Below, in pieces: positions 1 through 8,456 of a stretch of 64,000 nucleotides of DNA. The translations under genes were made by a program, and so were the position numbers. A model generated the notes under the pieces. That model worked only from the letters and a program-made list of their open reading frames with translations, did no database searches and was not told where the DNA came from. The DNA is taken from NCBI GenBank assembly GCA_018267825.1, contig JAFDXR010000005.1, forward strand, positions 124,001 to 188,000, read 5' to 3'. Source of the DNA: Bacteroidota bacterium. GTDB taxonomy: Bacteria > Bacteroidota > Bacteroidia > B-17B0 > Aurantibacillaceae. The number at the start of each line of letters is the position of its first letter. Positions within the stretch are counted from its first letter, which is position 1.

Positions 1-41
1 GTAGAAGTTCATCGGTAGTGGGGTAATGTAGTATTTAAAAT

Positions 42-518
42 ATGAAACCAGTTATAAAAATTGCAATTTTCTTAATGTTGTCCTTTACACTCAAGGCTCA
101 TACCTACACATGTAGAGATACAATCATAGTATTTATCAAAAATTCAAATTATTTAAAGAATCTAAGTAAGAATTTTGATAAGGGACGATATAAGAACGAC
201 ACAGTCTATTTCGTACGAAAAGGAAAAGTTGCTAAGACTTCAATTGACGTATTAACAGCTTTTAACAAGAGTGCCTTTTATTCTTGCAAGGACAAATCAA
301 AATTTAAGTACTCAATGTTCTATAATGTGAAAGGCAAATTGATTGCTGAAACCATCTGGAAACTTGAGGGTTTCCTCGGTTCATATAGGGAATACTATGA
401 AAATGGGAAGTTGAAGGTTTCAGGTGAATACAATGGTGACCAGAAAACGGGAATATGGCGTGAATATGATGTCAATGGGAACGTTATTAAAGAAAAGAAT
501 TACAACACTCCTGGGTAA
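42..518 (+). CDS. secreted MORN-repeat (YwqK-like) protein
   Basis: 158 residues. Residues 1-19 form a hydrophobic signal peptide ending near KAH, so the product is probably exported. The middle is unrecognised. Residues about 100-155 hold two to three MORN-2 type repeats (YREYYENGKLKVSGEY and GIWREYDVNGNVIKEK). MORN-2/YwqK proteins are often labelled antitoxins by automatic annotation, but the repeat is only a structural module and no toxin partner is seen here. It starts 42 bases into the window, so an operon upstream cannot be judged. The stretch is AT-rich like the methyltransferase gene that follows and unlike the genes after position 5145. Function unknown. Confidence 0.7.
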   Translation: MKPVIKIAIFLMLSFTLKAHTYTCRDTIIVFIKNSNYLKNLSKNFDKGRYKNDTVYFVRKGKVAKTSIDVLTAFNKSAFYSCKDKSKFKYSMFYNVKGKLIAETIWKLEGFLGSYREYYENGKLKVSGEYNGDQKTGIWREYDVNGNVIKEKNYNTPG

Positions 519-722
519 TGTATCACTAAATAACTTTTGAGGAAATTGTACCCGGTGGTGGATAGCACCAGCTACATGCGAAGCAACCTGCCGGACACCA
601 GTCTAATCGGTAGCTCTCTTTTCGAGATCTATCAATACAATACGAATTATGATCGCATTTTCAAAAAACTCAGTGATAATTCCATCAAAACGTATTCTCT
701 TAGTAGGAGTCTATCGTTGAAA
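519..722. other. intergenic, no convincing gene
   Basis: An open frame starting at a TTG at 537 runs into the end of the convergent methyltransferase gene. It has no start context or recognisable domain. Its first part (about 545-640) is more GC-rich than its surroundings and could be the remnant of an older gene, but nothing supports calling it. Confidence 0.4.
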
Positions 723-3700
723 TCACTCAATTATTTTTTTGACTATTTTATCTATTTCCCTCATTTCTGTTGAGAGATGTTTTTTTATTGCTACTCGTAT
801 TCGACCCAAATGTATTGCACTTAATTCCTGCTGTGGGGAATTGTCTTTTAAAAATTTAGCAGTTTCATTTTGCGCCCTTTGCCCAAGCTCAGCAAGCTTA
901 AGGTGTGTTTCAATGTTTTCATCAAATTTTGGGTAGTAAATATCTAAGATCTTCTTATGCACATCTCTGGCTCCAAACAAACCTTTTGTTTGAAAATCTT
1001 TCATCAACTCATTAGGAAGGCTAGAGTTAAGGATAGCTACTAAATAATTGGCTTCTTGACTTGAATCCGTAAAATATACATACCCTTTACTTTCAACTAA
1101 GAAGGGAAGTGCGAGTTTGCTTCTATCAACAACTGTCGCATTAGCATCTTTGGCTGACGCGTTGTACATCACCAAATATCTCGAATCTAGATTTTGTTCG
1201 GTCAATTTATTTTGCCAATTCAAATAATCTTCACTACTAATATTTTGATTTTTTTCAGTGCGATTACTTGCCCACACATTTTCCGTATTTTGAAACCACT
1301 TGGAGGCATTCAAAAACCCTTGCCTCATAAGATTTGTTGCGGAGTGCAATTTAATCTCTTGGCTACCCTGTTGGTTTTTTTTGATGGTTATGGGTAAGAC
1401 AACTAAATCAGGTTTGTATAAAGCAAAAGGTAATATGCTTTTCGAAAGAGCGGTCAGAAATAAAAATTGACTTTCTATCTTTCCGCTGAAATCTAAACCT
1501 TTCCAGGGGGCTTTTGCATCGGGTTGGATTGCATCAGAAGTTTTGATATTTATGGTTCTATCAATAAAATCAGGAGGAGTGTCCTGGGTCAGTTGCACAA
1601 AATAAAAAGTTCGGGGCACAATGGTGGCACCTTGTTTAAATAATTTTTTATAGGGGTTTATTTTTCCGCTTGTACTTGTTTTCTTATTTGAGAATGCGGA
1701 TGATTTGCCCTGTTTACTATAAAACCATTTGGTTTCCTGCTCGGATAATTTTGTTATGGCTTCTTTGTAGCTGCAATTATGTTCTGTTAGACGCCCACTA
1801 AACGATAACCCCTGCAAACCTGATGCAGGAATTTTTTTCGATACAGCCCTTGTATCTTTTTCCGTAAAAAGTACACAGCTAGGGATGCGGAATAATGGAG
1901 AAACATCATTTAAATCCCAGATATTCGTTAGCCTTACATTTTTTGCAACTCCGGAACGGGTATTTTCATGATGATCAGCACTAAAAAAACTACGTGGTAA
2001 AACAAAAGCCAGCTTCCCTTCTTTCTTTAAAAAGTAATTTGTACAGTAAACTAAAAATATTGCAGCAATTTCTAAATGGGGGTAGTTGGCAACTCGTGCA
2101 GGCTTTACATTATGAGTTTCAGCCAGGGCATTTAAAGTATCTTGATATTCCTCGTTGCGAATACTACTGTATGTAAACCAAGGCGGGTTGCCTACAATAT
2201 AGTCGAACTTGCCGGATAAAAAATATGGTTTGTAGAGGTTTTGCAAAATAAATTTCCAAATACTATCACGACCTTTTTCCTTTACTACTTTTAAACTTTC
2301 ATAAATTTTATAGAAGCTATCGTATATCAATGGGCTGAAGCCACCTTGCTTTAGATTATTTCTAATCACTTTTTCAAAAGCTTCCGGGGTTTCTTTTTGT
2401 TTGCCCATCGTTTGTTCTGCCAATTCTTCACATATATCAAGAGCATCATCAAAAAGTTTCATGTCTTCCAATATCTGAGAACTTAAAATAAGTTTCTCCT
2501 TATCAATCATCATTCTAAATGAGGTCCCAAATAAGTCCTGAACGCCATCAGGCGCGAGCAATGTGTTTGCCAATATTACATTTAAGTGAATTGGTTTTTT
2601 AGCATGTGTAATTTCTTTACCTAATGCCAACAGTACAGTCGTTTTCGCTATTTGTACACTCAGAGGATGAATGTCTATGCCGTAAATTGTGCCGTTTAAT
2701 TCATCCACTGTAATTTTCGGATGCAACTTTTTCAACCGGTGAATGGATGCTCTAAGGAAAGAGCCGCTCCCACAGGAAGGATCTAAGATTTTGTTACCTG
2801 GTTTAAAATCGAATTGGTTTACGACGCGTTCACATAGCCAGTCAGGCGTGTAATATTCTCCAAGGGCATGACGAGTGTCAAGATCTATCAATTCCTGATA
2901 TACACCCTTTAGAATATCTTCGTCAACGTTATTAAAGTCGAATGTGGAAATTTCCTGTGCGATTAAACGAAATACGATTTTGAGTTTTGAAAAGTTGCGA
3001 TCAGATTTTACCCAATGGAAGAAGTCATTATCTACAAAGTTTTGAATGTTGTATTTATCAAAAATACTTCCTTCCAAGATGGCATACATTTCTTTTTCAT
3101 CAATGTAATCATCATGGCTGACTACCGTGTATGCAAGCATTTTGGCAAACACACTTAAGTAAGTATGTATTACAAAACTGCTATCACTATCATTGTATGA
3201 ACCATAAGCAATGCTTAAAAACTTACGCCATTGCTCGTATGACACTTGCACTTCACCTTGTTTTTTTGCTTCACTAAATACATTTAAAATTTGCCTATAG
3301 CACTCAATAAATGTATTTGATTGATAACCAAATGCCTCTTCAATAGCTTTCAGAGAGGCATGTTGCTTCTCAGCTTTAAACAAATAACGATCAATCCAAT
3401 AATAGAAGTCGTCAGTATTCTTTTCGGTTAGAGTAAAGGACGCTGATTCTATTTCTGTTAACTTTAATTCATCTTCATTAAGACTATCCAGTTTATCAAG
3501 ACAACTAACATCTAGTGCGAAAATTTTCCAGTTAATAAAGTCGGAGGCAATAAGAGTATAATTGTATCCCTCACCGGAATTAAATTTGCCAAGTAAGTAA
3601 CCGGCCAATTGTTCTTTGGCATGGGATAATGATGTTTTAAGTGAATTTTCAAACTCAATAATTATCCTGTTGTAAAGCGTATCAGCACTTCCTTTATGCA

Positions 3701-3899
3701 TTTTATCTTTGCGAGGAATTTTAAAAATGGCTGTTTCAGCACCTGAACTAATTTTATCTATCAGTTGCGCTATATCAGCATTGTGAGCATAAAGTCTGTT
3801 TAATAAATCCTTGAAAGCTTCCTTTTTAGTAAGCTCCTTGTTGGCAGCTTTAACTTTTTTAAAGTAATCGAGTATATGTTGATCTTTGCTTTTTGACAT
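723..3899 (-). CDS. Eco57I-like N6-adenine DNA methyltransferase, possible type IIG enzyme
   Basis: About 1058 residues. The SAM motif DPSCGSGSF lies near residue 380 and the N6-adenine catalytic motif NPPW near residue 570, with the spacing of the N6_Mtase/Eco57I class. The C-terminal third looks like a target-recognition region. Residues about 60-130 resemble a PD-(D/E)xK-like N-terminus (SADTLYNRIIIEFENSL followed by a QLAGYL helix), but the usual E-x-K appears as E-F-E, so nuclease activity is doubtful. No separate restriction or specificity gene is present. The ATG at 3899 is preferred because AAGGA precedes it by five bases; an in-frame ATG at 3932 would add 11 residues. Composition is AT-rich, suggesting acquisition. 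It could be a single-chain restriction-modification enzyme, an orphan methylase or a BREX/DISARM-like remnant. Confidence 0.85.
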   Translation of the reverse strand: MSKSKDQHILDYFKKVKAANKELTKKEAFKDLLNRLYAHNADIAQLIDKISSGAETAIFKIPRKDKMHKGSADTLYNRIIIEFENSLKTSLSHAKEQLAGYLLGKFNSGEGYNYTLIASDFINWKIFALDVSCLDKLDSLNEDELKLTEIESASFTLTEKNTDDFYYWIDRYLFKAEKQHASLKAIEEAFGYQSNTFIECYRQILNVFSEAKKQGEVQVSYEQWRKFLSIAYGSYNDSDSSFVIHTYLSVFAKMLAYTVVSHDDYIDEKEMYAILEGSIFDKYNIQNFVDNDFFHWVKSDRNFSKLKIVFRLIAQEISTFDFNNVDEDILKGVYQELIDLDTRHALGEYYTPDWLCERVVNQFDFKPGNKILDPSCGSGSFLRASIHRLKKLHPKITVDELNGTIYGIDIHPLSVQIAKTTVLLALGKEITHAKKPIHLNVILANTLLAPDGVQDLFGTSFRMMIDKEKLILSSQILEDMKLFDDALDICEELAEQTMGKQKETPEAFEKVIRNNLKQGGFSPLIYDSFYKIYESLKVVKEKGRDSIWKFILQNLYKPYFLSGKFDYIVGNPPWFTYSSIRNEEYQDTLNALAETHNVKPARVANYPHLEIAAIFLVYCTNYFLKKEGKLAFVLPRSFFSADHHENTRSGVAKNVRLTNIWDLNDVSPLFRIPSCVLFTEKDTRAVSKKIPASGLQGLSFSGRLTEHNCSYKEAITKLSEQETKWFYSKQGKSSAFSNKKTSTSGKINPYKKLFKQGATIVPRTFYFVQLTQDTPPDFIDRTINIKTSDAIQPDAKAPWKGLDFSGKIESQFLFLTALSKSILPFALYKPDLVVLPITIKKNQQGSQEIKLHSATNLMRQGFLNASKWFQNTENVWASNRTEKNQNISSEDYLNWQNKLTEQNLDSRYLVMYNASAKDANATVVDRSKLALPFLVESKGYVYFTDSSQEANYLVAILNSSLPNELMKDFQTKGLFGARDVHKKILDIYYPKFDENIETHLKLAELGQRAQNETAKFLKDNSPQQELSAIHLGRIRVAIKKHLSTEMREIDKIVKKIIE

Positions 3900-4291
3900 G
3901 CTATTCCTTTTAGATTTATTTTCAAAGGCCAAGATTGCACCTGCCGGATGTCTGGTAACTCATTAAATTATTTATATAAGTCTTAATTGTCTAATATAAG
4001 ACTTATACTGGCATTAATTCATTACTATCTCAAAAAATATCCACATCTTAATTTTAGCAGCAAAGTCAGCCACGTTTTCTTGAAACGTTTGCATATGAGA
4101 GCTTCTAGGAGGATAATGATCATCAGAGGATGGATTTCTTTTGTTAGATTTAGATAAAGAAACTTATACTTCTAAATCAGATTTTTCCAAAAATAATAAG
4201 AAGCTAAAAGTAAAGTGATCTATATAAGTGGTAAGGGAAGAGAAATTCACATAAACTTTCAATTTTTTTAAATTTGACCAAAATAAAGTCG
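3900..4291. other. AT-rich intergenic region upstream of two divergent genes
   Basis: About 390 bases between the divergent methyltransferase and membrane-protein genes. The only clear structure is the perfect 11-bp inverted repeat at 3975-4007. No TAnnTTTG promoter, RNA gene or reading frame is recognisable. Confidence 0.5.
3975..4007. promoter_or_regulatory. perfect 11-bp inverted repeat, possible operator
   Basis: Arms TATAAGTCTTA (3975-3985) and TAAGACTTATA (3997-4007) are perfect reverse complements around an 11-base spacer. The element is 75-108 bases upstream of the methyltransferase start. No T-run follows, so it is not an obvious terminator. The 22-bp centre-to-centre spacing would suit a dimeric DNA-binding protein, for example a restriction-modification controller or the methyltransferase itself. 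That role is inference. Confidence 0.4.
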
Positions 4292-4702
4292 ATGGAAGAT
4301 CAAGAATTAGCTATTCAATGGCAGCAAAAAGGTCATAATACAAAAAGGTCAATTATAAAACAGTTAACTAATTTTGCAGTTGCAACAATCGGATTTGCCA
4401 CTTCTGTTTTATTGCTTAACAACGAAAAAGTTCCTATTATCAGTAATGAACTTTCAAGATGCTGGTTTTTTAAAGCTATCATTTTAGTGTTTATAGCACT
4501 GAGTATATTTTTGGCAGAGTTTTTCGTATTGATGAGAATTGAATTTTCTTATTCGGAAGCATTAGGAACGGATGAGAATGTAAGAACATGGAAACATGTT
4601 GACAAATGGCATTTGATTTTTTATTGGGTTCTAGCATTCGCAATCCTAATATATATTAGCAGTTTAGCAGCATTTTTTTTGGCGGTATTAAACGCTCTCT
4701 AG
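4292..4702 (+). CDS. small membrane protein, three transmembrane segments
   Basis: 136 residues from the ATG at 4292 (an in-frame TTG at 4274 would add six). A charged, Gln-rich N-terminus (MEDQELAIQWQQKGH) is followed by three hydrophobic spans: residues about 31-48 (NFAVATIGFATSVLLL), 64-86 (FKAIILVFIALSIFLAEFF) and 110-135 (LIFYWVLAFAILIYI onward). No family recognised. It sits alone between the divergent methyltransferase and the tRNA terminator and shares the AT-rich composition of that block, so it may be cargo of the same acquired segment. Confidence 0.6.
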   Translation: MEDQELAIQWQQKGHNTKRSIIKQLTNFAVATIGFATSVLLLNNEKVPIISNELSRCWFFKAIILVFIALSIFLAEFFVLMRIEFSYSEALGTDENVRTWKHVDKWHLIFYWVLAFAILIYISSLAAFFLAVLNAL

Positions 4703-4821
4703 AAGATAAGTCAGTAAATATGATTCATTCTTTGTCAATATATTTATTACATAATTTCATTTTGAGACGAATATGTTTTACCTATGTTTTACCTTTAAAC
4801 AATATTGGAGAATTCAAAGAA

Positions 4822-4858
4822 ATAAAAAACCCTTGAAGTCTTTGACTATCAAGGGTTT
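4822..4858 (-). terminator. rho-independent terminator of the tRNA-fMet transcript
   Basis: On the minus strand AACCCTTGA pairs with TCAAGGGTT (9 bp, 12-base loop), followed by TTTTATTT. It starts five bases after the encoded CCA of the tRNA, exactly where the transcript should end. Confidence 0.85.
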
Positions 4859-4862
4859 CCGT

Positions 4863-4937
<75 letters not shown>

Positions 4938-4976
4938 ATATCTTTTAAGTTTATGTCTAAACTTCAATCTGAATTT

Positions 4977-5052
4977 TACCCCTGTGCCGGAGCTCTGCTC
5001 CGAGCATCCTCGTCATCTTTGATGACGGGACTCTATCGCGCAATATCTTTTA
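4977..5052 (-). repeat. interrupted copy of the tRNA-fMet 5' end carrying two hairpins
   Basis: Plus-strand 5031-5052 repeats 4926-4947 (21 of 22 bases: the tRNA 5' end plus its immediate leader), and 4977-4984 (TACCCCTG) repeats the adjoining tRNA bases 4918-4925. In the tRNA these two blocks touch; here they are separated by 46 bases (4985-5030). Read on the minus strand the insert contains CGTCATC-AAA-GATGACG and CGGAGC-AGA-GCTCCG, two perfect hairpins in tandem. The copy lies between the tRNA promoter and the tRNA, so it should be part of the primary transcript. It lacks an anticodon and T-arm, so it is not a second tRNA. Confidence 0.75.
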
Positions 5053-5087
5053 TTCTTTGAGGTAAATTGTCTTTCAGAATTGCGGTG

Positions 5088-5119
5088 CAAAGATATAATT
5101 CCTTTCTTTGTAATCCAAA
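5088..5119 (-). promoter_or_regulatory. promoter of tRNA-fMet
   Basis: On the minus strand TTTG (5119-5116), 20 bases, then TATCTTTG (5095-5088) is a full match to the Bacteroidota sigma factor consensus TTTG-N19-21-TAnnTTTG. It is the best promoter in the window. Transcription should start near 5083 and read through the element at 4977-5052 into the tRNA. Confidence 0.8.
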
Positions 5120-5144
5120 TTACTTATTAACAATCTCGGAAATT

Positions 5145-6023
5145 ATGCATAAAGCAGGCTTTGTCAATATTATCGGTTGTCCCAACGTTGGCAAATCCAC
5201 GCTACTCAACGCCCTGGTAGGCGAGCGTCTCAGCATCATCACCTCCAAAGCCCAAACCACGCGCCATCGCATCATGGGCATTGTCAGCGGCGATAATTAC
5301 CAGGTTGTATTCTCCGATACACCGGGCATTCTGAAACCCAATTACAAACTCCAGGAAAAAATGATGCAGTTTGTGATCGAAGCACTCAGCGATGCGGATG
5401 TATTTCTGCTTATTACCGATGTATTCGAAGACATTGAACTTCAGCCGGAGTATGTTGAGAAACTAAGCAAAACCAAAACACCCATCCTGCTCCTCATCAA
5501 TAAAATAGATGCATCTACCCAGGAGAAAGTAGAGGAAAAAGCAGCCCAGTGGCGCGAACGCCTTCCCAATGCCCAGATTCTGGCCATATCCGCCCTGCAG
5601 AAATTTAACCTCGACATGGTCATGAACCGCATTGTGGAGCTGCTGCCTCCCGGCGAGGCTTTCTACGAAAAAGATACACTCACCGATAAACCCGAGCGTT
5701 TCTTTGTGAGCGAAATTATCCGCGAGAAAATTCTGTTGAACTACAAAAAAGAAATTCCCTATAGCGTAGAGGTTATCGTCAACTCGTTTAAAGAAGAAAA
5801 AAATATCATACGCATCCAGGCCGATATCCTTGTAGAACGCGACAGTCAGAAAGGCATTATTATCGGTAATAAAGGCGAAGCCCTTAAAAAAGTAGGCATG
5901 CAGGCCCGCAAGGAAGCCGAAGCTTTCTTCGGAAAACAGATTCACCTCGAACTGTTTGTGAAAGTAGCCAAAGACTGGCGCAATGATGACAAACGCCTGC
6001 GCAACTTCGGTTACAGCGGCTAA
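5145..6023 (+). CDS. era: GTPase Era
   Basis: 292 residues. N-terminal GTPase with G1 GCPNVGKSTL, switch-region KAQTTRHRIMGI, G3 DTPG and G4 NKID; C-terminal KH domain (IIIGNKGEALKKVG). Era binds the 3' end of 16S rRNA and assists 30S maturation at the membrane or cytosol. The ATG at 5145 is chosen because the conserved Era N-terminus begins MHKAGFVNIIG; an upstream TTG at 5067 would add 26 unrelated residues. The next gene is der, so two ribosome-assembly GTPases lie in tandem, separated by a gap with der's own promoter. Confidence 0.97.
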   Translation: MHKAGFVNIIGCPNVGKSTLLNALVGERLSIITSKAQTTRHRIMGIVSGDNYQVVFSDTPGILKPNYKLQEKMMQFVIEALSDADVFLLITDVFEDIELQPEYVEKLSKTKTPILLLINKIDASTQEKVEEKAAQWRERLPNAQILAISALQKFNLDMVMNRIVELLPPGEAFYEKDTLTDKPERFFVSEIIREKILLNYKKEIPYSVEVIVNSFKEEKNIIRIQADILVERDSQKGIIIGNKGEALKKVGMQARKEAEAFFGKQIHLELFVKVAKDWRNDDKRLRNFGYSG

Positions 6024-6070
6024 AACAAGCCCTTTTCTCAGTCAGTATCAGCATTTTAGTTTCTTTTGAC

Positions 6071-6078
6071 TATATTTG
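6071..6078 (+). promoter_or_regulatory. promoter -7 box of der
   Basis: TATATTTG matches the Bacteroidota -7 consensus TAnnTTTG, 18 bases before the GTG start of der. The predicted transcript leader is about 12 nt. A matching -33 TTTG is not clear. Confidence 0.55.
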
Positions 6079-6096
6079 CAGCCTTAAATCAGTATC

Positions 6097-7404
6097 GTGC
6101 CAAACATTGTAGCCATAGTAGGAAGACCGAATGTCGGAAAATCGACCTTGTTTAACCGTCTCACCGAGAGCCGCCAGGCCATCGTTGACGAAACAGCCGG
6201 GGTAACCCGCGACCGCCACTATGGTAAAACCCAATGGAATGGTATTGATTTCTCAATCATCGATACCGGCGGATATATTCATGGCAGCGACGATATTTTT
6301 GAAGCCGAAATCCGTAAACAGGTACAGATTGCCATCGACGAGTCTACCACCCTGCTTTTCCTGGTCGATGTAAATGACGGCGTAACCGACTTCGACAAAG
6401 AAGTAGCTATGCTGATCCGTCGCAGCAAAAAGAAAACATTTTTGGTTGCCAACAAAGTTGATAACCACGAGCGTATTGCCTATGCGGCCGAATTCTACGC
6501 CCTGGGCCTGGGCGACGTATATACCATCTCAGCCATCAGTGGTTCGGGAACCGGTGAGCTCCTCGATGATCTCGTGAAATCTTTTCCCGAAGATACAGGC
6601 GCCATTGAAGATGAAGGCTTACCGAAAATTGCCGTGGTAGGACGCCCGAATGTGGGTAAATCATCGCTCACCAATGCTTTGCTGGGCGAAGAACGTAATA
6701 TTGTAACGCCCATTGCCGGCACCACCCGCGACACCATCAACACCCGCTATAATAAATACGGGTACGACCTTTTACTGGTGGATACTGCCGGAATGCGAAA
6801 AAAAGCAAAGGTTCACGAAGACCTGGAGTTTTACAGCGTGATGCGTACCATCAAAGCCATTGAAAGCTGCGATGTAGCCGTGCTGCTGATCGATGCCACA
6901 CAAGGTATTGAATCGCAGGACATGAACATCATTCACCTCGTGGAAAAAAACCACAAAGGCCTGGTGATCGTTGTAAACAAATGGGACCTGATCGAAAAAG
7001 ATCATAAGACCACCAAAAAATTTGAAGAGGAAATAGCTCAGAAAATAGCGCCATTCAAGGATGTGCCGATCATTTTCACGTCTGTCGTTGAAAAACAGCG
7101 TATCATGAAAGTGATTGAAACAGCCATGACGGTTTATGCCAATAAAACACGGAAAATACCTACACGCGAACTCATTGAGTTCTTTGTGCCGCTTACACAG
7201 AACTATCCGCCTCCGGCTGTGAAAGGAAAATTCGTGAAGATCAATTACGTAACCCAGATCAAAGGCACCTGCGCCTTTGTATTCTTCTGTAACCTGCCGC
7301 AATACCTGAGCGATTCATACAAACGATTCCTGGAAAATAAGTTCCGTGAACACTACGATTTCACCGGTGTTCCGCTTTCATTCTATTTCCGCAAGAAAAA
7401 CTAG
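6097..7404 (+). CDS. der: ribosome biogenesis GTPase Der (EngA)
   Basis: 435 residues with two GTPase domains in tandem: G1 GRPNVGKSTLFNRL, DTGG and NKVD in the first; GRPNVGKSSLTNAL, DTAG and NKWD in the second; then a KH-like C-terminal domain. Der acts in 50S subunit assembly. Length is normal for the family. The start is GTG at 6097, which gives the canonical N-terminus PNIVAIVGRPNVGKS. It follows era by 73 bases. Confidence 0.97.
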   Translation: MPNIVAIVGRPNVGKSTLFNRLTESRQAIVDETAGVTRDRHYGKTQWNGIDFSIIDTGGYIHGSDDIFEAEIRKQVQIAIDESTTLLFLVDVNDGVTDFDKEVAMLIRRSKKKTFLVANKVDNHERIAYAAEFYALGLGDVYTISAISGSGTGELLDDLVKSFPEDTGAIEDEGLPKIAVVGRPNVGKSSLTNALLGEERNIVTPIAGTTRDTINTRYNKYGYDLLLVDTAGMRKKAKVHEDLEFYSVMRTIKAIESCDVAVLLIDATQGIESQDMNIIHLVEKNHKGLVIVVNKWDLIEKDHKTTKKFEEEIAQKIAPFKDVPIIFTSVVEKQRIMKVIETAMTVYANKTRKIPTRELIEFFVPLTQNYPPPAVKGKFVKINYVTQIKGTCAFVFFCNLPQYLSDSYKRFLENKFREHYDFTGVPLSFYFRKKN

Positions 7405-7430
7405 AATCATGGATCGCGTCTTGAACGTCT

Positions 7431-7619
7431 ATGAGTCTACGTCACATTGTAGCCCGGGGTTCCGGCATCATCGGCCTGGCTAGCATCCGCACCTGGTTTC
7501 CTGAAAATCGTAAAACAGTTGAGTTTACTTCTGCCGACAGAATCGGATTGGATAACACGTTCACAACATCTGCGTTCGATTACACCGCGGACATCCTGAA
7601 ACGGCTCGGAAATTCTTAA
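7431..7619 (+). CDS. small uncertain ORF after der
   Basis: 62 residues, starting ATG at 7431, 26 bases after der. The N-terminal stretch IVARGSGIIGLAS faintly resembles a Rossmann-fold glycine loop (GxxGxxG), as in the first strand of an epimerase, but the rest shows no domain. Another frame starting ATG at 7410 closes after 24 codons. It could be the decayed end of a lost gene or a chance frame. I do not recognise it. Confidence 0.25.
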   Translation: MSLRHIVARGSGIIGLASIRTWFPENRKTVEFTSADRIGLDNTFTTSAFDYTADILKRLGNS

Positions 7620-7640
7620 GGGTTCATCGCCTGCTTCCGG

Positions 7641-8408
7641 TTAAATATAACCCCTCAGGCTGTACACTATATAGCCCGTTATTTCGTGTACAATCAGGCA
7701 CAGGCGGTTAAGCGCCTCATCATTCGGAATAAAACAATAATCGATTTCGAACTTGCGGTCACCGGTAAATTTATTGGTTACAAAAGGTGTGAGCCGGGTG
7801 AAGCCCGCTTTATTATAACAGCCCAGGGCCCGCCGCATGTGAAACGACGAGGTAACCAGCAAAATACTTCCTTTAAACTGCAAACTGTCCAGTACCTTTT
7901 TTGAAAATACGGCATTCTCATGTGTGTTTTTGGATTCGGATTCCATAATGAGCACACTATCCGGTATACCAATATGAACAAGGAACCGATGCAAATAAAC
8001 TGCCTCTTTCAGGTGCGGTAAACTGATGCTCCCTGACCCCCCGGAGATCATGATCTTTTTTACACGACCCTTTTTATACAGCTCCAGCGTTTGCATAAGG
8101 CGGTCGGCACCGGGCCCGAAATCGAAACGATTCTGGCGTTCATCAATCCGTCCCATACCACCCAACACCAGGGCCAGATCGTACTTCGTGTTTTTCAGGT
8201 AAATATCATCGTCTTCATATTCCCAGGCACGCACCAGCTCATCGGTAAGAAACGAATTGGAACATACATAAAGCCCTACCACGATAACAAGTCCCAGGCG
8301 ACGATATGGCGTGTACCATATTTTTTTTAGCAGCACTACCAGTAATACAAAAAGCCAGGTAAACGGCGAGATGAGGAATGCGAGTATTTTGGATAAATAA
8401 AAAAACAT
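7641..8408 (-). CDS. YdcF/SanA-like DUF218 membrane protein
   Basis: 255 residues. Two N-terminal membrane spans (residues about 4-27 and 36-55) precede a DUF218 domain with the family landmarks VLGGMG, ADRLMQTLELYKKG, the metal/phosphate-like motif ESKNTHENA and VTSSFHMRRA. Relatives in E. coli (ElyC, SanA, YdcF) act in the envelope and are linked to lipid-carrier or peptidoglycan homeostasis; the exact reaction is not settled. It is divergent from the aminopeptidase gene at 8457, 48 bases apart. Confidence 0.85.
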   Translation of the reverse strand: MFFYLSKILAFLISPFTWLFVLLVVLLKKIWYTPYRRLGLVIVVGLYVCSNSFLTDELVRAWEYEDDDIYLKNTKYDLALVLGGMGRIDERQNRFDFGPGADRLMQTLELYKKGRVKKIMISGGSGSISLPHLKEAVYLHRFLVHIGIPDSVLIMESESKNTHENAVFSKKVLDSLQFKGSILLVTSSFHMRRALGCYNKAGFTRLTPFVTNKFTGDRKFEIDYCFIPNDEALNRLCLIVHEITGYIVYSLRGYI

Positions 8409-8436
8409 AAGCTGCTTCCGGCAAATATAGAGATTC

Positions 8437-8444
8437 TATTTTTG
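8437..8444 (+). promoter_or_regulatory. promoter -7 box of the aminopeptidase gene
   Basis: TATTTTTG fits TAnnTTTG and ends 12 bases before the ATG at 8457, giving a predicted leader of only about 8 nt. Confidence 0.5.
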
Positions 8445-8456
8445 TAAATTTAATGC

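Noticed and set aside
42-518. Antitoxin of a toxin-antitoxin pair (YwqK label)
   Set aside because: The label rests on MORN-2 repeats alone; the protein has a signal peptide and no toxin gene is near.
537-773. Small protein gene between the MORN gene and the methyltransferase
   Set aside because: TTG start, no domain, and it overlaps the end of the methyltransferase gene on the other strand.
4977-5052. Second tRNA gene
   Set aside because: It shares only the first bases of the tRNA and lacks an anticodon arm, T-arm and CCA; the hairpins are not tRNA arms.
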